Assembly: GCA_002388005.1 (NCBI GenBank)
Contig: DGLO01000042.1
Coordinates: forward strand, 1 to 7,646
Source of the DNA: Candidatus Neomicrothrix sp. UBA4542
GTDB taxonomy: Bacteria > Actinomycetota > Acidimicrobiia > Acidimicrobiales > Poriferisodalaceae
Reading direction: 5' to 3'
Length of the DNA stretch: 7,646 nucleotides
The notes below the pieces were generated by a model. It saw only the letters and a list, made by a program, of their open reading frames with translations. It was not told where the DNA came from and did no database searches. A program made the position numbers and the translations under genes. Below, piece by piece: positions 1 to 6,978 of this stretch (position 1 is its first letter; every line of letters starts with the position of its first letter).

Positions 1-35
1 TCGGTTGGGTCGAGTGATCCGACTACAAACATCTG

Positions 36-812
36 ATGTCGAGGCATTTATCGACGCGAGTCGGGTTCAACCCGGAACCCTCAAACACCTCTACCACGAC
101 TCAACGAAAACTTCTGACCGTGGCCCACACTGACCGTCCCACTATCGGTCCAAGATTCATAGTCGCTCCCGACTGGGTCTCGATGCCCGAACCGCGACGG
201 CTCGTGCGCGGACTTGCCCAGCTTTTAGGAATCGGCTTCCTAGGTTCGCTACTGGCTTGGCAGATCTTCGGAGCTCTCGCAGACCTTGCTGGATATGAGA
301 GTGTGTTGGAAGCAGAACTTGAGCAGTGGTCATTGACCGAACAGTTCATCTTGGTGGTGTTACTCGCACCGGTGCTCGAGGAAACCATCTATCGCCTACC
401 CCTACAGCGACAGTTCCAGCCTGGGTTGGTAGCGCTTTCGTTGGCAACAGGCGCACTGTTTTTCACAAGCGTCGGGAGCGCGTTCTTCTGGATCATGTTG
501 GTGATAGCGGCCGCTGTAGGCAGCCTCACCACCCGCACTCAACTCCGAGGGATAATTCAAGACAGGTGGATGACTGACGCACGAATTCCAGTGTGGTCAG
601 CCACGCTGGTGTTCGGTTTGGTCCACATAGTCAATTTTGATGTTGATTGGTCCATCTATGCGGTTCTGGTCGCTCCACTTGTAGTGAGTCCTCAACTCTG
701 GTTGGGGCTGATGTTCACCATCGCGAGGGTCCGATATGGATGGTGGGCCGGTCTGCTGCTTCACGCAACACACAACGGTCTCATATGGTCAATCAGCGGT
801 CTGGCCAGCTAG
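36..812 (+). CDS. CPBP-family intramembrane glutamic protease homologue
   Basis: This 258-residue integral membrane protein belongs to the CPBP (CAAX protease and bacteriocin-processing, Abi/Rce1-like) family. The three family motifs are visible: EExxxR at E115, E116 and R120, FxxxH at F193-H197, and HxxxN at H243-N247. In studied members these polar residues form an intramembrane active site, so the catalytic set looks intact. Hydrophobic segments lie at roughly residues 60-84, 102-114, 130-163, 185-200, 206-229 and 235-252. The first ~50 residues are Ser/Thr-rich and not hydrophobic, so they are probably a cytoplasmic tail or the start is annotated too early. An in-frame TGA at 15-17 limits the start to position 33 or later. 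No Shine-Dalgarno precedes ATG 36; GTG 119 and ATG 183 are alternatives. The 3' end overlaps the convergent exporter gene by 24 bp. The substrate is unknown, since bacterial CPBP proteins range from peptide maturation to immunity and regulatory roles. The family call is secure and the function is not. Confidence 0.85.
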   Translation: MSRHLSTRVGFNPEPSNTSTTTQRKLLTVAHTDRPTIGPRFIVAPDWVSMPEPRRLVRGLAQLLGIGFLGSLLAWQIFGALADLAGYESVLEAELEQWSLTEQFILVVLLAPVLEETIYRLPLQRQFQPGLVALSLATGALFFTSVGSAFFWIMLVIAAAVGSLTTRTQLRGIIQDRWMTDARIPVWSATLVFGLVHIVNFDVDWSIYAVLVAPLVVSPQLWLGLMFTIARVRYGWWAGLLLHATHNGLIWSISGLAS

Positions 813-3002
813 ATCTACCTCGCGAGGAGGAAGTGCGGCCTCGCCTTCAATGTCAAGACGTGGAAGCCACTCCAGCCATCTGGGGAACCACCAGTTTGCG
901 TCCCCCATCAGCTTCATAGATGCCGGAACCAGCACCACCCGAACGATTGTGGCGTCAACGAAAATCGCGGTGGCCAACCCCAACCCCATCATCTTCATAA
1001 TTGGATCGGGATTGGTAACGAAACCCAAAAACACGGAAATCATGATCAGCGCGGCAGAAGTAATGACCCTTGCGGTATTGGAAATCCCGAAGATCACGCT
1101 CTGAGAGTTGTCGCCGCTGAGTAAGTACTCCTCTTTCACCCGACTCAAAAGGAAGACTTCGTAGTCCATAGAGAGACCGAAAAGTACAGCGAACATAAAC
1201 ATAGGGATGAAAGAAACGATTGGGACCGACTCTTGTAAGCCGATGAGTCCGCGCCCCCAACCCCACTGGAACACCATCACCAACACCCCATAGGCAGCAC
1301 CAATCGACAACAAGTTCAAAAGGGCAGCTTTGACGGGAACAAGTATCGAACGGAACACCAGCATCAGCAGAATGAAACTGAGACCAATCACTCCGGCGAT
1401 GAAAATCGGTAACCGGGTTTGCACCCGCTCTGACAAATCAGCGAATGACGCGGTTGCTCCGCCGACATGAGCTCTGCCCTGATCGCTTAAAACCGAGGAA
1501 AAGATGGGGCCGCGAATCCGATTCAACAAGGCCACGGTTTCGGGGTCCTGGGGTGTAGTCGTCGGGAAAATAAGAATGATTGCTGCTTCGCCGACTGGGC
1601 TTCGCTCGGGCGGTTGAACGAACGCCACACCCGGATCATTTTGTAAAGCCGTCGCCAGTACCTTCAACTCCTGGTCGCTGACGTTAGCGGTGTCCAGCGC
1701 CACCAAGAGAGGTCCGCTGAAGCCGGGACCGAAACCGTCCGCGAGTAAGTCATACGCTCGCCGAGAGGTTCGTTCTTCAGGGACGTTGCCCTGGTCGGGA
1801 AAGCCAAGCTTCAGATCTAAGACCGGGGCGGTTAACGCAAGCAGCAACGCCAAGGTCGACAACATGTAGGGCCACGCGTGTTTGGCAACATGATCACCCC
1901 AGCGCTGCCATCTGCCCGGGCCGCTAGAAGGCCGAATCTCCTGTTTGATACGCATTTTCTTGGGATTCACTCGATGTCCCGCCCATCCCAACAGTGCGGG
2001 CAAAATCGTGATCGATGCAGCGACCATCAATGCGACCACGATCGAAACGGCGACGGCAGCGGCGGTCATAAATGGCAGACCCGCCATAGCGAGACCCAAA
2101 ATCGCTATAACAACGGTTCCGCCGGCGAAAATTACTGAAAGGCCCGCTGTCGCGTTTGCTCGACCTGCAGCGTCTTCAACGGTGAGACCATCAGCCAAGC
2201 CTTCGCGAAACCTAGTGACGATAAACAGGGCGTAGTCGATGCCGACGCCGAGACCGATCATCGAGGCCATATTCGGAGTCCATACAGGCACATTCATAGC
2301 GATGGCTACAAGCCCAATGATTCCGCCGATTCCTAGGGCTAAGCCGAACAGAGCCAACCCGATCGGCAAGCCCATAGCGACGATGCTTCCGAAGGCCAAC
2401 AAAAGCACGAAGACTGCTGAGACCAAACCCAAAATTTCTCCGACGCCAGTTTCTGGTTCATCGACTGCGTTGTAGAGATCTCCTCCGAATTCGATTCTTA
2501 ACGCACCACTGGTCCCGACAACGTTGCGTCCGGTTTCTTCAAGATCTTCCAACATTGAGAGGGAAGGCATGAGATCAGGGCTGTAGGCAACACGAAACAA
2601 CCCGATAGTTCCCGACGGGCTAATTGTTTGCCCGGGGATCGGAGGTACAACCCTTTCCACGCCTTCAATTGCCCGAAGCTCAGCGGCGATTCCTTCGATC
2701 ACTTTTCGTTGGACAGGGTCACTCAGCAGTGATCCAGTTGGCGCTTCTACTACGACTTGAGCGTTGATGCCGCCTTCGGCAGGGAAGCGATCAGCCAGAA
2801 GGTCGTATGCGCTTTGGCTGTCGAAATCTGGAACCTCAAAGCCGTTGGTCAACTCCCCACCCACCGCTTGGTTGAGTCCGATCAAACTCAGCGACGCGAT
2901 CATCCATGCACCAATGGTTCGCCATTTGTGGCGTACACAGGCGCGACCTAACTGATACAGGAACACGGACACGGTGCCAGTCTCGTTGGTTGAGTGCCCC
3001 AT
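789..3002 (-). CDS. MMPL/RND-family membrane exporter
   Basis: This 737-residue protein has the duplicated RND architecture of the MMPL family. One membrane segment sits at ~28-46, then an extracytoplasmic domain to ~185, then five segments (~188-340). The second half repeats this: segment ~374-393, extracytoplasmic domain ~395-528, five segments ~530-698. Each half carries the Asp-Tyr pair that in mycobacterial MmpL3 forms the proton relay: D256-Y257 in GIDYALFIVTRF and D613-Y614 in SMDYEVFLLSR. Family knowledge points to proton-driven export of lipids or hydrophobic compounds across the cytoplasmic membrane; the substrate cannot be read from sequence. The length is normal for short MMPL proteins, without the long C-terminal tail of MmpL3. 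The ATG at 3002 has no clear Shine-Dalgarno. GTG codons at residues 11 and 13 are alternatives, and V13 would give a start (M-FLYQLG) closer to many relatives. The gene diverges from cysS and overlaps the CPBP gene at its 3' end, so it appears to be monocistronic. Confidence 0.92.
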   Translation of the reverse strand: MGHSTNETGTVSVFLYQLGRACVRHKWRTIGAWMIASLSLIGLNQAVGGELTNGFEVPDFDSQSAYDLLADRFPAEGGINAQVVVEAPTGSLLSDPVQRKVIEGIAAELRAIEGVERVVPPIPGQTISPSGTIGLFRVAYSPDLMPSLSMLEDLEETGRNVVGTSGALRIEFGGDLYNAVDEPETGVGEILGLVSAVFVLLLAFGSIVAMGLPIGLALFGLALGIGGIIGLVAIAMNVPVWTPNMASMIGLGVGIDYALFIVTRFREGLADGLTVEDAAGRANATAGLSVIFAGGTVVIAILGLAMAGLPFMTAAAVAVSIVVALMVAASITILPALLGWAGHRVNPKKMRIKQEIRPSSGPGRWQRWGDHVAKHAWPYMLSTLALLLALTAPVLDLKLGFPDQGNVPEERTSRRAYDLLADGFGPGFSGPLLVALDTANVSDQELKVLATALQNDPGVAFVQPPERSPVGEAAIILIFPTTTPQDPETVALLNRIRGPIFSSVLSDQGRAHVGGATASFADLSERVQTRLPIFIAGVIGLSFILLMLVFRSILVPVKAALLNLLSIGAAYGVLVMVFQWGWGRGLIGLQESVPIVSFIPMFMFAVLFGLSMDYEVFLLSRVKEEYLLSGDNSQSVIFGISNTARVITSAALIMISVFLGFVTNPDPIMKMMGLGLATAIFVDATIVRVVLVPASMKLMGDANWWFPRWLEWLPRLDIEGEAALPPREVDLAGQTAD

Positions 3003-3062
3003 CGCACGCGACTGCGGGGTTAATTCTCAGGATTTGCGAGTTGTACGAATGACGATGTGGTT

Positions 3063-3076
3063 AATAGCTCACTATT
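3063..3076. promoter_or_regulatory. Small palindrome AATAG-N4-CTATT, possible operator
   Basis: A perfect 5-bp inverted repeat with a 4-bp centre lies in the 157-bp spacer between the divergent exporter gene and cysS. With G-U pairs an RNA hairpin could extend to about 3059-3080. Its place between two divergent starts would suit a repressor site, but a palindrome this short is expected by chance fairly often. No partner regulator is encoded nearby. Apart from this and the cysS -10-like element I see no convincing signal in 3003-3159. Confidence 0.15.
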
Positions 3077-3146
3077 GGTCGGCTTGCTACAGGTACTCTG
3101 CGAATCATCGATCATGCCGAGCTTCGCCCCCCGGCGTTAAGTGACC

Positions 3147-3152
3147 TATAGA
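3147..3152 (+). promoter_or_regulatory. Possible -10 element of a leaderless cysS transcript
   Basis: TATAGA is followed by seven bases (GATCAAC) and then the GTG start of cysS. This spacing would place the transcription start on or beside the first base of the start codon, giving a leaderless mRNA. Leaderless messages are common in Actinobacteria, and cysS has no good Shine-Dalgarno. Only a poor -35 match (TTCGCC, 3123-3128, 18-bp spacer) lies upstream, and the final A departs from the TANNNT consensus. Confidence 0.4.
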
Positions 3153-3159
3153 GATCAAC

Positions 3160-4551
3160 GTGCCTCTTCAGATATACGACACTATGCAGCGTCAAAAAGT
3201 GCCTTTCGTGCCTCGGACCGAGGGCGAAGTCGCCATGTATGTCTGTGGCCCCACTGTCTACGATGTCCCTCACCTCGGGCACGGCCGCACGGCGTTGACC
3301 TTCGACATGATTCGCCGCTATCTAACTTGGACTGGTCTGACGGTAACTGTCGCGTCGAACGTCACGGACATCGATGACAAAATCATTGCTCGAGCGGGGC
3401 AAGAAGGGCGCACTGAACCTGATGTAGCCGCGGAGTTCACGGCGAAGTATGACGAACAAATGGCGCGGCTCGCCATTTTGCCGGCGGACTCCCGTCCTCA
3501 CGCGACACAGTTCGTTGACGGGATGGTGGAAATTATTTCTCAACTCGTAGATCTTGGCGCGGCGTACGAGGTTGAAGGAAAGGGGGTGTATTTCGCCGTC
3601 GAAGGTCTTAAGGAATATGGCCGTTTGGCTGGTCGAACCTTGAACCAGCTTCGTGATGACGCAGGTCAACGAGTCGACGTCGATGCTGACAAGAGATCTC
3701 CGCTTGATTTCGCGCTTTGGAAGTCCGCGAAACCTGGAGAACCCTCATGGTCCACCCCGTGGGGTGCGGGACGGCCTGGCTGGCATACGGAATGCGTCGC
3801 GATGTCGCTTAGCGCCCTTGGACCAGGTTTCGATTTCCATGGCGGCGGCGACGATCTCTGTTTTCCCCATCATCAAAACGAATGGGCTCAAGTGGTCGCT
3901 ATGGGAGAACAGTTTGCTCGGTATTGGGTACATAGTGCGATGGTGAATGTCGCGGGCGAAAAGATGTCCAAATCCTTGGGGAACTTCACGAATTTGGCTG
4001 AAGCCATTGACACCGCTGGCCCGCGAGCTCTTCGCCTCCTTGCTCTGCAGACCCATTACCGGCGTGCGATGGAGATGGGTCGCGATGCGTTGATGGCTGC
4101 TGCTGCCGCCGTTGATCGACTTGACGCGTTTCACCGACGCATGGTGACCGCCAGCGTTGACCTCGCAAGTGGCGAGGTCAACGACACAGCGCTCGATGCG
4201 TTTTGTTCTGCAATGGATGATGATTTCGGTACCCCATCCGCTTTGGACGGTGCTTTTGGCCTCATTCGAGGCGCCAACATTGACCTGGACAACGGTGATC
4301 TCTCTGCCGCTGGCGTAGGAGGCCGAACCGCTATAACGATGTTTTCTGTTCTCGGTATCGATATCGGATCTGGGACCAAAACAACAGAAGTCGGGCCAAG
4401 TGACCAAGAGATCGAAGACCTGCTTGAACAAAGAGCTCAGGCTCGAGCGGCTAAGGACTTCGCTGCAGCGGACAGCGTTCGCGATCAGCTCACTGCTTCG
4501 GGCATCATTATCGAAGACACCGCCAACGGAGTGGTTTGGCATCGCGCGTGA
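3160..4551 (+). CDS. cysS: Cysteinyl-tRNA synthetase
   Basis: This class Ia aminoacyl-tRNA synthetase charges tRNA-Cys with cysteine using ATP in the cytoplasm. At 463 residues it has the usual family length. The HIGH-type motif is HLGH at 38-41 and the KMSKS loop is KMSKS at 268-272. The zinc ligands that recognise the cysteine thiol align as C29 (in YVCGPTVYD), C212 (GWHTEC), H237 and E241 (PHHQNE). The C-terminal third holds the helical DALR region and the small terminal domain. That full length separates it from MshC, the shorter mycothiol-pathway relative that lacks the anticodon-binding end. The GTG at 3160 is preferred because the resulting N-terminus (MPLQIYDTM) matches the family's L-x-I/L-Y-N/D-T start; an ATG at 3184 would remove conserved residues. 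There is no clear Shine-Dalgarno, consistent with the leaderless start proposed above. Its stop overlaps the tesB start. The essential function and complete motifs make the call secure. Confidence 0.98.
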   Translation: MPLQIYDTMQRQKVPFVPRTEGEVAMYVCGPTVYDVPHLGHGRTALTFDMIRRYLTWTGLTVTVASNVTDIDDKIIARAGQEGRTEPDVAAEFTAKYDEQMARLAILPADSRPHATQFVDGMVEIISQLVDLGAAYEVEGKGVYFAVEGLKEYGRLAGRTLNQLRDDAGQRVDVDADKRSPLDFALWKSAKPGEPSWSTPWGAGRPGWHTECVAMSLSALGPGFDFHGGGDDLCFPHHQNEWAQVVAMGEQFARYWVHSAMVNVAGEKMSKSLGNFTNLAEAIDTAGPRALRLLALQTHYRRAMEMGRDALMAAAAAVDRLDAFHRRMVTASVDLASGEVNDTALDAFCSAMDDDFGTPSALDGAFGLIRGANIDLDNGDLSAAGVGGRTAITMFSVLGIDIGSGTKTTEVGPSDQEIEDLLEQRAQARAAKDFAAADSVRDQLTASGIIIEDTANGVVWHRA

Positions 4552-5369
4552 CTGATCCGAAGCAGATTCTTAGGTTGGAGCCACATGGTGCTGACGCGTT
4601 CGTGGGAGAAAGCCCAGCCTATGAGTGGGGTCGGATTTATGGTGGACTCGTCATCGCGCAAGCATTGCGTGCAGCGATGTTCACGGTCGACATCGAAGGT
4701 CACAGCGTGCATTCACTTCACGCGTATTTCATTTTGGGCGGCGACCCGAACGAACCCGTGCGCTACGAGGTCGACCGGCTTCGTAATGGTAGAAGTTTTT
4801 CCACGAGACGGGTTGTCGCTCGGCAAAGTGGAGGAGCGATCTTGAACCTGTCATGTTCTTTCCAACGCGAGGAAGACGGGCCAGACGTTTCAACTTCTAT
4901 TTTCCCGGTCGACGTAAAGCGACCTGAAGAATCGGAACCAATTGAATGGGGCATTGGGCTAGACGCCCGCTTAGAGCACGAATCAACGCACCCTGCTCGC
5001 CATCGAGTTTGGGCTCGGTTCAGCGACACCATCGGCGACTCCCAAGACGATCACTACGCTGCTCTGGCGTATTTGTCTGACACCAATGCGATGGACGCGG
5101 TCGTCAGCGCGCATCCCGCACAGTCACTACTTGATGACAAGTCAGATGAACTGAACTGGGAAGAGATGTACATGGCGGCGTCTCTGGACCATGCTGTCTG
5201 GTTCCATAGGGCTGTTCGAGCCGATGAATGGCTGCTATTTGACCTTTCACCTCATCAACTCAAAGGTACGCGGGGTCTAGCGACAGGCGACGTCTTCACC
5301 GAGGGCGGCGAGCTTGTTGCAACGGTCGCTCAACAGGGGCTCGTCCGTCTCCGCGACACGACTTCTTAG
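4548..5369 (+). CDS. tesB: Acyl-CoA thioesterase II, TesB family
   Basis: This double-hotdog thioesterase should hydrolyse acyl-CoA to free fatty acid and CoA in the cytoplasm. The chain length and biological role of TesB enzymes remain poorly defined. With the start chosen here the protein is 273 residues, close to the 286 of E. coli TesB. The N-terminal hotdog shows YGGLVIAQAL (31-40) and VHSLHAYFILGGD (54-66); the C-terminal one shows AYLSD (174-178) and SLDHAVWFHR (212-221). Against the E. coli Asp204-Thr228-Gln278 triad the equivalents are D178, S212 and Q262, so Thr is replaced by Ser, and the stretch between D178 and S212 is about ten residues longer. I chose GTG 4548 because it forms a GTGA overlap with the cysS stop, the typical geometry for translational coupling. 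An in-frame TTG at 4536 would add four residues. The 3' end overlaps nudC by 4 bp. Pairing with cysS is unlikely to reflect shared chemistry and may only be cotranscription. Confidence 0.92.
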   Translation: MTDPKQILRLEPHGADAFVGESPAYEWGRIYGGLVIAQALRAAMFTVDIEGHSVHSLHAYFILGGDPNEPVRYEVDRLRNGRSFSTRRVVARQSGGAILNLSCSFQREEDGPDVSTSIFPVDVKRPEESEPIEWGIGLDARLEHESTHPARHRVWARFSDTIGDSQDDHYAALAYLSDTNAMDAVVSAHPAQSLLDDKSDELNWEEMYMAASLDHAVWFHRAVRADEWLLFDLSPHQLKGTRGLATGDVFTEGGELVATVAQQGLVRLRDTTS

Positions 5370-6166
5370 GCGACGCCTTGTCGTTGTAGCCAGTCTTGAA
5401 TCAACCATCCAGCAATTGACATGCCGCCGATTGGGCATGGCGGAAGGTCCGTTGCATCGAACCATCCGGCTTCAACAATTTCTTCTTCTTGGATTGAGAT
5501 TTCGCCGGATTCGTAGGTGCAATGAAAGCCACACATTAAAGAGTGAGGGAAGGGCCAGGGTTGACTTCCGAAATAACGGACATCGTTGACAGCTAGGTTC
5601 ACCTCTTCCATGACTTCCCGTTCGACTGCTTGTTCCAGACTTTCTCCAGGTTCCACGAAACCAGCGAGGGTACTGAAAAAGCGTCCGGGGAATTGTCGAC
5701 CCCATGCAAGTAACGCCTGATCGCCCTTTTCGACCAAGACGATCATGGCTGGGCTGAGGCGTGGAAAGGCCATGTGTTTACAGTTTGGGCAGATCTTGCC
5801 GCGGTCGTGCGGATTGGTTTCGGTGGGAGTTGCGCACCTGCCACAAAAAACGTGGGTCCGGTCATAGTTGACGATTTGTTCAGCTCGTCCAGCTACAACC
5901 CATTCTTCGTCAGGGATGCGACCAAAGAGCTTACGTAAGTGCACTGGTTCGAGATCGGCCTCTTCGGATATGTCGTGAAGATCGATTGCGTATACAGCGA
6001 GACCATCGAGTACACCTAAGAAAGCGTTCGGCGCGTCGATAGGTGCCTCAGCTGCACGGACAAGGCCTGCACCCGGCTCAACGAAAACTGTTCCTGAGCG
6101 GACAGGAATCCACACTGCTTCAGTGGAATCGAGGTCAGGCGGGGGAAGTGGAGCGGGTACAAACAT
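5366..6166 (-). CDS. nudC: NAD(H) pyrophosphatase / NAD-capped RNA decapping Nudix hydrolase
   Basis: NudC enzymes cleave the pyrophosphate of NAD(H) to NMN(H) and AMP, and in E. coli remove NAD caps from RNA. The 266-residue protein has the full NudC layout: a variable N-terminal domain (~1-103), a zinc ribbon with C108-x2-C111 and C126-x2-C129, the Nudix box at 169-191, and the diagnostic motif SQPWPFPHS at 201-209 that marks NADH-type members. The Nudix box keeps the metal-binding REVMEE core (183-188), but the near-terminal Gly of the consensus is Asn190. The ATG at 6164-6166 is taken as the start although the upstream Shine-Dalgarno is weak. The gene lies 64 bp downstream of lexA on the same strand with no obvious terminator between, so readthrough from the lexA promoter is possible. 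It converges on tesB. The family call is very secure; whether NADH or NAD-capped RNA is the main substrate cannot be told. Confidence 0.95.
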   Translation of the reverse strand: MFVPAPLPPPDLDSTEAVWIPVRSGTVFVEPGAGLVRAAEAPIDAPNAFLGVLDGLAVYAIDLHDISEEADLEPVHLRKLFGRIPDEEWVVAGRAEQIVNYDRTHVFCGRCATPTETNPHDRGKICPNCKHMAFPRLSPAMIVLVEKGDQALLAWGRQFPGRFFSTLAGFVEPGESLEQAVEREVMEEVNLAVNDVRYFGSQPWPFPHSLMCGFHCTYESGEISIQEEEIVEAGWFDATDLPPCPIGGMSIAGWLIQDWLQRQGVA

Positions 6167-6230
6167 CCCAGCAGTCCATCACAACTCAAGTTTCTATGTG
6201 GGGAGTTTCATCGAGTTCGAAAAGACAAAC

Positions 6231-6863
6231 TCAGAGTCGACGCATGACCGTGACGACGCGCCCGAATATCGCCACGTCGGCTGCGGAGAACTCCATCGGC
6301 TCAAGGTTCGGATTGCCGGGAATTAAGGTCACGGTTCCGCCCTGTTTCGTGAAGGTCTTAACGGTGGCCTCGTCGCCGGGGATACCGGCTACCACAATGT
6401 CTCCGTTTGAGGCCGTGATTTGACGACGGACGACCACAAAATCGCCGTCGAGGATTCCGGCTTCGATCATTGAATCGCCACGCACTTTCAGCATGAACAA
6501 CTCGCCTTCACCGGTGAAATCTTGTGGGACCGGCACCAATTCCTCAACGTTTTCTTGGGCCAGCACGTCGGTGCCAGCGGCTACTTCACCCACAAGAGGC
6601 ACATGCCTGGTTGGGCGACGTTCGGCGATCGTCCCTGAGGAGGCGTCGAAACACACTTCGATCGCTCGGGGTTTCGTCGGGTCTCGACGCAAATACCCTG
6701 CGCTCTCTAGTTGGGCGAGATGAGAATGCACAGTGCTGGGGGAGTTGAGCCCCACGGCTGCTCCGATCTCTCGAACCGCTGGTGGGTAACCGCGATCGCG
6801 CATAGTTAACTCGATGAATTCGAGAATGGCCCGTTGGCGATCAGTAATGGTGTGGTCTGCCAT
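6231..6863 (-). CDS. lexA: LexA repressor, SOS regulator
   Basis: LexA is the transcriptional repressor of the SOS response. RecA filaments on single-stranded DNA trigger its self-cleavage and release the regulon. The 210-residue protein shows the N-terminal winged helix-turn-helix (~1-70, with AVREIGAAVGLNSPSTVHSH at 29-48 covering the HTH), a linker, and the S24 peptidase domain. The scissile Ala-Gly bond is A96-G97 in GEVAAG. The catalytic dyad is S131 (VRGDSM) and K169 (EATVKTF), with spacing matching E. coli Ser119/Lys156, so the protein should be fully cleavable. A strong Shine-Dalgarno (AGGAGAGG, minus strand 6873-6866) sits five bases before the ATG when measured from AGGAG. Upstream are four LexA-box-like sites, so negative autoregulation is expected. 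The divergent neighbour is a LysM membrane protein under the same operators, a pairing known from Firmicutes and Actinobacteria. Confidence 0.98.
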   Translation of the reverse strand: MADHTITDRQRAILEFIELTMRDRGYPPAVREIGAAVGLNSPSTVHSHLAQLESAGYLRRDPTKPRAIEVCFDASSGTIAERRPTRHVPLVGEVAAGTDVLAQENVEELVPVPQDFTGEGELFMLKVRGDSMIEAGILDGDFVVVRRQITASNGDIVVAGIPGDEATVKTFTKQGGTVTLIPGNPNLEPMEFSAADVAIFGRVVTVMRRL

Positions 6864-6865
6864 GA

Positions 6866-6873
6866 CCTCTCCT
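6866..6873 (-). promoter_or_regulatory. Strong ribosome-binding site of lexA
   Basis: AGGAGAGG on the minus strand lies immediately before the lexA ATG, with its AGGAG core five bases upstream. It is the best Shine-Dalgarno in the window and fixes the lexA start. Confidence 0.85.
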
Positions 6874-6881
6874 ATTTAGAC

Positions 6882-6897
6882 ACGAACGTTTGTTCGC
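6882..6897. promoter_or_regulatory. LexA box 1 (lexA-proximal)
   Basis: The core GAAC-GTTT-GTTC at 6884-6895, flanked by C and G, matches the actinobacterial LexA consensus in both half-sites. It sits 18-33 bp upstream of the lexA start codon and would cover the transcription start predicted for lexA, so it should mediate autorepression. Confidence 0.85.
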
Positions 6898-6901
6898 TTA
6901 G

Positions 6902-6930
6902 ACCGTACCAGTGAGGGAGCGAACGGGCAA
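6902..6930 (-). promoter_or_regulatory. Possible lexA promoter
   Basis: On the minus strand TTGCCC (6930-6925) and TACGGT (6907-6902) are separated by exactly 17 bp. Each hexamer matches the consensus only in part, four of six and three of six bases. The predicted start near 6895 falls inside LexA box 1, and the -35 overlaps box 2. That geometry fits repression and raises confidence above what the hexamers alone would give. Confidence 0.4.
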
Positions 6931-6942
6931 ACACTTGTTCGA
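6927..6942. promoter_or_regulatory. LexA box 2, imperfect
   Basis: AAAC-ACTT-GTTCGA (6929-6942) has one perfect half-site and one with a single mismatch (AAAC for GAAC). The 13 bases at 6930-6942 are the exact reverse complement of those at 6978-6990 in box 4, which supports this being a real operator rather than a chance half-site. It overlaps the proposed lexA -35. Confidence 0.65.
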
Positions 6943-6949
6943 TTTTCGC

Positions 6950-6978
6950 TTGACATCGAACAAATGTTCTGATCCAAT
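6950..6978 (+). promoter_or_regulatory. SOS promoter of the LysM gene
   Basis: A perfect -35 hexamer TTGACA (6950-6955) is followed 17 bp later by TCCAAT (6973-6978), matching four of six -10 bases. LexA box 3 fills 16 of the 17 spacer bases, and box 4 begins on the last -10 base and is centred on the expected start near 6985. The promoter points toward the LysM gene, giving a leader of about 110 nt. Confidence 0.7.
6956..6971. promoter_or_regulatory. LexA box 3, in the promoter spacer
   Basis: TCGAAC-AAAT-GTTC at 6956-6969 has both GAAC and GTTC half-sites intact and a consensus TC flank on one side only. It lies wholly between the -35 and -10 of the LysM promoter, where bound LexA would exclude RNA polymerase. 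Confidence 0.88.

Noticed and set aside
338..346. GAACAGTTC resembling a LexA box
   Set aside because: The half-sites are separated by one base instead of four and lie inside the CPBP coding sequence, so it does not fit the operator geometry.
1945..2475. Plus-strand open frames of ~80-96 codons opposite the exporter gene
   Set aside because: They are rich in Ala, Pro, Thr and Ile as expected from reading the complement of hydrophobic membrane codons, and have no independent support.
3745..4542. A 265-codon open frame on the minus strand inside cysS
   Set aside because: It is fully antisense to a gene with complete catalytic motifs, its translation has no recognisable domain or hydrophobic pattern, and no ribosome-binding site was evident. 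It is a shadow of the cysS codon bias.
3160..4551. Possibility that the synthetase is MshC of mycothiol synthesis
   Set aside because: The protein is 463 residues with the C-terminal anticodon-binding and DALR-type region, which MshC lacks, so CysS is the better call.
6167..6230. Terminator or promoter between lexA and nudC
   Set aside because: No stable inverted repeat with a T-run and no paired -35/-10 hexamers could be found in these 64 bases; TTCGAACTCGA there has only one LexA half-site.
6043..6423. A 126-codon plus-strand frame across the nudC-lexA junction
   Set aside because: It overlaps two well-supported minus-strand genes and has low-complexity Ser/Thr/Gln-rich translation without family resemblance.
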